Shown here: piece by piece, positions 59,247 to 64,000 of the stretch
How positions within the stretch are numbered: the first letter of the stretch is position 1
Layout of the letters: every line of letters begins with the position of its first letter
Source: Mauremys mutica
Taxonomy: Eukaryota; Chordata; Testudines; Geoemydidae
Assembly (NCBI RefSeq): GCF_020497125.1
Contig: NC_059077.1
Span: forward strand, 31,385,340 to 31,449,339
Direction of reading: 5' to 3'
DNA length: 64,000 nucleotides
Program-made: the position numbers and the translations under genes
The notes under the pieces: generated by a model
Database searches by the model: none
Told to the model about the DNA's origin: nothing
Seen by the model: only the letters and a program-made list of their open reading frames with translations

Positions 59247-59590
59247 CCCTGAACTCCCCTGCCCTCTACCCAACCCCCCAGCTCCCTGCTCCCTTACCGC
59301 GCTGCCTGGAGCACCAGTGGCTGGTGGCCACCCGGCTGGAGACTGCCACGCACTGCACAGCACAGAGCACCAGGTCAGGCCCCGACTCTGCAGCTGCGCT
59401 GCCCCAGGAGCTTGCAGGAGCTGCGCTGCCCCAGGAGCTTGCCCAGAGCATTGCGCTGGCAGTGAGGTGAGCTGAGGCTGCATGGGCGGGGGAATAGCAG
59501 GGGAGGGGCCAGGTGGCTAGCCTCCCGGGCCAGGAGCTCAGAGGCCAGGCAGGAGGGTCCTGCTGGCCGTAGTTTTCCCACCTCTGGTTT
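59247..59590. repeat. Relic of the pogo/Tigger-like MITE
   Basis: 59247-59315 matches 53225-53285 (ctgaactcccctgccctct, cccttaccgc.ctgcc). It then continues GC-rich. It contains a 24-bp unit present twice with a 27-bp period (59392-59415 and 59419-59442). The terminal repeats of the parent are gone. Confidence 0.55.
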
Positions 59591-59654
59591 ATTCCCATGC
59601 TAGCTGACCATGCAGTGTCTGTATTGTATATGCTGCCATAAATATAGACATAGC

Positions 59655-60632
59655 CAAAGAATTGTTATTGATGGTTCACTTGGGGAATATATCTAGTAGG
59701 GTCCTTCAGGAGTCAGTTCCAGGACTGGTACTAGTCAATATTTTCATTGACTTGGAAGATGAAGTTGAGAATATGTTTATCAAATTTGCAGATGGCACCA
59801 CTGTGGGAGGAATTGCAAGCACTTTGCAATTGTCTTTACTGAATTTTGTCTTGTTGATTTCAGACTAAATCTCCAATTCGTCAAGGTCATTTTAAATTCT
59901 GATGTCCTCCAAAGTACTACACTTAGGAAAGAAAAGTCAAATGCACAACTACAAAGTGGGGAATAACTGGCAAGGTGGTCGTACTGCTGAAAAGACCTGG
60001 AGGTTATAGTGGATCACAAATGGAATATGAGTAAAAAATGTGGGGGAGTTGTAAAAAAGGCTAATATTCTGGGTTGTAAGACATGTGAGGTAATTGTTTT
60101 ATTCTGTTTGGCGCTGGTGGGGCATCAGCTGGAGAACTGTATACAGTTCTGGGTGTCACACTTTAGCAAAAGAGGTGGATAAATTGGAGAGAATCCAGAG
60201 GAGAACAACAAACAGGATAAATGGTTTGAAAACTTGACCTACCAGGAAAGGTTACAAAAGTAGGTATGTTGAGTCTTGAGAAAAAGAAAACTGATAAGTC
60301 TTCAAATACGATAGGGTTCTTATAAAGAGGACAATGATCAATTGTCCATGTCCCCTGAAGACAGGGCAAGAAGTAATGGGTTAATTTTCAGCAAGCAAAT
60401 TTAGGTTAGATATTAGGGGGAAAAAATTCTAATTAGAAGGATAGTTAAGATCTGGAACAATCTTCCAAGGGAGTCTGTGGAATCCCCATCACTGGAGATT
60501 TTAAAGAACAGATTGGACAAACACCTGTCAGGGATTGTCTAGGTTGACTTGGTCCTGCTGCAGTGCAGGGGACTGGACTTGATGATCTCTCAAAGTCACT
60601 TCCAACCCTACATTTCTATGATTCCATGATCT
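59655..60632 (+). mobile_element. CR1 LINE fragment with RT motif and 3' end
   Basis: 59690-59860 encodes the CR1 reverse transcriptase region that includes LVLVNIFIDL and FADGT. The consensus is FADDT, so one catalytic Asp is lost. The rest decays in all frames to the UTR, and the tail ends ccctacatttctatgattcc. The copy is 5'-truncated. Confidence 0.85.
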
Positions 60633-60999
60633 CTCCAACTCTAACCCTCCCCTTTCTTTTGTTCCCCAACTCTTCTTTGTAGCAACAGGCTCTAGGGAAG
60701 TTGAGGCATCACCTAGCAATTCTCTGCTCTACTGGAACTCAATAATGTGTTGGACACAATTCAAATTAAGTAAATAAAAGTTTTCTATTATACTTTTAGA
60801 GTATTAGCTGCTCTCATGCCTTGTGACACATGAGGCAACCCAGTTTTTTCACCTCCATCTGTGTAATGCCACATATCTTGTTCCATTGTAGATTGTATCC
60901 ATCACAGTAACATATTTCTCAATGGTTTTCTTATATTATCTGTTGTTCTGCCATCCCTTCCATCTTCCACCAAGTTGCATCCAGTCAAGGGCTTGTCTA
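60633..60999. other. Non-coding spacer
   Basis: Nothing recognised. Confidence 0.5.
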
Positions 61000-61660
61000 T
61001 GAATATAATTTTTTAACAACCGCTCAACATGCCCAAATCAGCCTTTTCTTGCAGATCATTGCCACTACAGTCTGTAGGATAGTTCTTTGTTACTCATCAG
61101 CACACGCCAGGTGGTCTCCACAAGCATCTCTGATGGAATATGTTTAGTTTCCTGTTGTGGGCTTCTAGCATTTGCCAAGTTTCAGAAGCTTATAACAATG
61201 TGGGTATCAGAAGAACACTGCATAACTTTATCTTCATACTTGTATGTATCTCCCTATTTTTTCATATATTTGATAATCTTGAAAAAGGTCCACTTGCCTT
61301 TCCAATTCTTGCTTTCATCTCCTTATGGAATTGGCCCTCAATACTGATTGTGCTTTCAAGATATACAGATTAATTAATCTTGCTATACTTTTCTTTATCA
61401 ATCACATATGCACCACCACTGCTGACTCCTCTTTTGATGATCTCGACTTGTTTTCTTTAGTCTGATTTCTAATTCTACTTTGGTGACCTCACATTTGATA
61501 TTGATAGTGGTCTTTTTTATGGCATCATCATTTGTGTCTAACAAAACAATATCATCTACAAGGTCAAGTTCTTCTCTCTTGCACATAACTCCTGTGTCTC
61601 CCTTTGATGTTGCTCTTGTAGTCTATCAAAATGCAGAAACAAAGGGGTGATAAGATGCAA
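61000..61660 (-). mobile_element. RTE-like LINE fragment
   Basis: On the - strand 61586-61398 encodes LDLVDDIVLLDTND, the reverse transcriptase catalytic box in which YADD is replaced by LVDD. Further along comes a stretch corresponding to the thumb (EMKARIGKA). Frames are broken by stops. I think RTE, from the order and style of motifs, but another clade is possible. Confidence 0.6.
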
Positions 61661-61749
61661 CTTTGTCAAACTGCTTAGCATGGGTCAGCCCTAAAGATGT
61701 ATAGAGTGTTGTCAGATGCTATTGGTGTGGTGCTCTGCTCTGTTCAATG

Positions 61750-62200
61750 TTGATATCACTCGGCTGCGTGCGTGTGTTCCCTCTGTGTGCTGCCCCAGCT
61801 CTGCGCAGATAGCTGACACGGCAGACCCTGAGAGAACCCCAATGACCACAGACTCTAGTAAGGTACAAAGGCACGTCGGCCAGGTTTATTGTCGAAGAGA
61901 AGCACAGTCTCCAGCTCCCTGGCAAACGAAGTCCAAGGTGCTGCTAAGGTGCAGCTAGCCAGTACATATGTGCTCCCTGGCAATGAACTCAGCTCAGTCA
62001 GTGGCGGGACTTTCCACTGCCCCCTAGGCTGGACAAAGACACTGCCCCAGGGATGCATTCTTATACACAGGTACAAACAAGTTACACATCACTCCTGACG
62101 TATTGAGGTGCAACCCCTCTACGTAGCAAGGTACAACCCCTCTACGTAGTAAGGTGCCGCCTCTCACCTTGTACATGTTGGTTCGAACAAAACACTCTAT
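61750..62200 (-). repeat. ERV-type LTR fragment
   Basis: The - strand has a polyadenylation-like signal (cgacaataaacc, 61885-61895 reversed), followed by a terminal stretch. Edges are uncertain. A short tandem array at 62107-62160 contains 2-3 copies of a 23-bp unit with cccctctacgtag. No coding. Confidence 0.5.
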
Positions 62201-62705
62201 CCATTATATTACCCTTTTGGCCCTGTCATTGGGATGGGTCAGCCTGTTCCTTGTTATCTGTGTGGAGTGTACAAGTTTGCGAATATTCTGGTATCTGGTG
62301 TTCAGTACCTTTTAGGTATGTCTCTTCTTGCAGCAGCAGCCCTTTCCTTGCCAGCTTCTGTGAGCAGGGCCTGCCTCTGGCTCACAGCTTAACTTTGCTT
62401 TATGTTAGCAAAGTCTTGACCATTACTTTAGTTCAGGTCTTAGGCTTCATACCAGGCCTCTGATACCAAGGTTTATATCTCAGGGCCTCCTCTTACTACA
62501 TAGAGCTGCTTATTATAGAAGCTTATGTTATTACTTTAAATCTAAGGCTGTAACTTATTTGCATGGGTACATTTCCTGTTTTAACTTTGTAAATAACTTT
62601 CTTGTTTTCTTAGTTAATAAACCTTTAAATAGTTTATTACAGGATTGGCTACAGGCATTGTCTTCAGTTTGAGATCTGCACACAACTGACCATGGGTAAG
62701 TCACT
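62201..62705 (+). repeat. Fragment of the 39133-type LTR
   Basis: 62580-62705 has ttagttaataaacctttaaatag, ttattacaggattggctac and gggtaagtcactgg, the same order as the LTR family at 6203, 12789 and 39133. Upstream of 62530 nothing recognisable. The PLE at 62706 cuts it. Confidence 0.55.
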
Positions 62706-62740
62706 GGTCCTTTACCTTAGAGACTAACAAATTAATTTTG

Positions 62741-62782
62741 GCATAAGCTTTCATGGGCTAGAACACACTTCATCAGACGCAT
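62741..62782 (-). ncRNA. Hammerhead core in PLE left arm
   Basis: On the - strand: CTGATGA (62776-62770), stem II gtgtgttctagcccat with one mismatch, then GAAA, then gcttatgcc. The invariant boxes are intact, but stem II is weakened. Confidence 0.55.
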
Positions 62783-63099
62783 GGAGTGGAAAATACAGTA
62801 GCAGGGGTGTGTGTGTGTGTGTGTGTGTGTACATATGCTATATATATATATAGTACATGAAAAGATGGGAGTTGCCTTACCAAGTAAGGGGTCAGTCTAA
62901 TGAGACAATTCAATTAACAGTAGGATACCAAGGGAGGAAAAATCACTTTTGTAGTGGTAATGAGCGTGGCCCATTTCAGACAGTTGACAAGAAGGTGTAA
63001 ATAACAGTAGGGGGAGATTATTATGGGGAAATTAGGTTTTGTAATGGCCCATCCACTCCCAGTCTTTATTTAGTTGGGGGCTGTAGGTGACAACTAACT

Positions 63100-63600
63100 A
63101 AAACCTCTCCAGCACATCAGCAAGGATCTACAACCTATCCTGAAGGATGATCCCTCACTCTCACAGACCTTGGGAGACAGGCCAGTCCTCGCTTACAGGC
63201 TCCCAACCTGAAGCAAATACTCACCAGCAACTACACACCACACAACAAAAACACTAACCCAGGAACCAAACCCTGCAACAAACCCTGTCTGCATATCTAT
63301 TCAAGGGACACCACCATAGGACCTAACCACATCAGTCACAGCATCAGAGGCTCATTCACCTGCACATCTACCAGTGTTATATATGCCATCATGTGCCAGC
63401 AATGCCCCTCTGCCATGTACATTTGCCAAACTGGACAGTCTCTATGCAAAAGAATAAATGGACACATCTCACATCAGGAATTACAACATTCAAAAACCAG
63501 TAGGAGAACACTTCAACCTCCCTGGTCACTCAATAACAGACTTAAAAGTGGTAATTCTTCAACAAAAAAAACTTCAAAAACAGACTCCAAGGTGAAACTG
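63100..63600 (+). pseudogene. PLE RT end and GIY-YIG endonuclease remnant
   Basis: 63100-63200 still resembles the end of the PLE reverse transcriptase. Then follow the Cys-rich linker (around 63265) and the GIY-YIG core from 63380: CQQCPSAMYICQTGQSLCKRINGH. The YIG Gly is replaced by Cys and the Arg motif is altered. A frameshift follows the core, and the frame at 63391-63609 ends at a stop at 63607. Inactive. Confidence 0.75.
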
Positions 63601-63915
63601 CAGAACTAGAATTCATTTGCAAACTGGACACCATCAAATTAGGCCTAAATAAAGACTGGGAATGGATGGGTCATTACAAAACCTAATTTTACTGTACTAA
63701 TTTCCCCCTGCTGTTACTCACACCTTCTTGTCAACTTGTCTGAAATGGGCCACCCTCATTACCACTACAAAAGTGATTTTTTTCCTCCCTTGGTATTCTA
63801 CTGTTAATTGAATTGTCTCATTAGACTGACCCCTTACTTGGTAAGGCAACTCCCATCTTTTCATGTACTAGGTGTGTATATACCTATATATACCTGCTAC
63901 TGTATTTTCCACTCC

Positions 63916-63960
63916 ATGCATCTGATGAAGTGGGTTCTAGCCCAAGAAAGCTTATGTCCA
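63916..63960 (+). ncRNA. Hammerhead core in PLE right tail
   Basis: CTGATGA (63922-63928), stem II tggg...ccca around a ttcta loop, GAAA (63946-63949), then gcttatg. Core bases are intact. The base before GAAA is A rather than C, which shortens stem II by one pair. Confidence 0.65.
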
Positions 63961-64000
63961 AATAAATTTGTCAGTCTCTAAGGTGCCCCAAGGACTCCTT

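Larger units (their letters stand above)
62706..64000. mobile_element. Second palindromic PLE, runs off the window
   Basis: The left arm (62706 to about 63083) is the reverse complement of the element's tail, and the right part is forward with the endonuclease remnant and tail, so the copy repeats the inverted design of 24962-25971 but belongs to the subfamily of 18862-19302. The left arm has a (TG)n of about 25 bp at 62806-62830. The end of the element lies beyond base 64000. Confidence 0.85.

Noticed and set aside
62107..62160. CRISPR-like array
   Set aside because: Units are directly adjacent with no spacers, and the genome is eukaryotic.

Overview
This window looks like ordinary intergenic or intronic DNA from a vertebrate nuclear genome, most likely a turtle or close sauropsid. 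I infer this from the repeats. CR1 LINEs, a tRNA-derived SINE, a MIR-like SINE, palindromic Penelope-like elements (PLEs), PIF/Harbinger and hAT DNA transposons, and several LTR families are interleaved in AT-rich, stop-filled sequence. I found no exon of a recognisable host gene, no rRNA or free-standing tRNA gene, and no prokaryotic features.

Layout. 1-3340 is non-coding with an (AT)n tract. 3341-3805 is a GC-rich hAT-like element. 6203-13829 is a broken LTR retrotransposon with both LTRs, gag-like and protease-like remnants and no visible reverse transcriptase. It is invaded twice by a Harbinger-type MITE, and one of those copies carries a further MITE. 14215-15165 is a degenerate MITE split by an LTR-like insert. 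16215-19302 holds a MIR-like SINE and two PLE terminal elements, one with a hAT MITE inside it. 24375-26160 is a CR1 tail split by a PLE carrying a GIY-YIG remnant. 27163-28039 is a probable solo LTR. 33223-33393 is a SINE.

The richest locus is 34398-39092, a nearly complete PIF/Harbinger transposon with TAA target duplications. It encodes a transposase on the + strand, broken by one frameshift and one stop, and a Myb/SANT-like DNA-binding partner on the - strand. The partner's two exons are still open and join in frame through a consensus intron. Both subterminal regions are dense in TTCGA motifs.

Downstream are a solo LTR containing a PLE tail (39133-40358), CR1 fragments (43765-44945, 49555-49918, 59655-60632), two fragments of one old non-LTR family (46950-48060 and 56310-56930), a pogo/Tigger-like MITE enclosing a CpG-rich minisatellite (53132-54156), an RTE-like fragment (61000-61660), LTR fragments, and a second palindromic PLE running off the end (62706-64000).

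The most interesting signal is the set of hammerhead-ribozyme cores in the PLE termini, on both strands, together with the inverted (head-to-head) architecture of each PLE copy. Family names come from recall of motifs and consensus sequences; no database search was possible.
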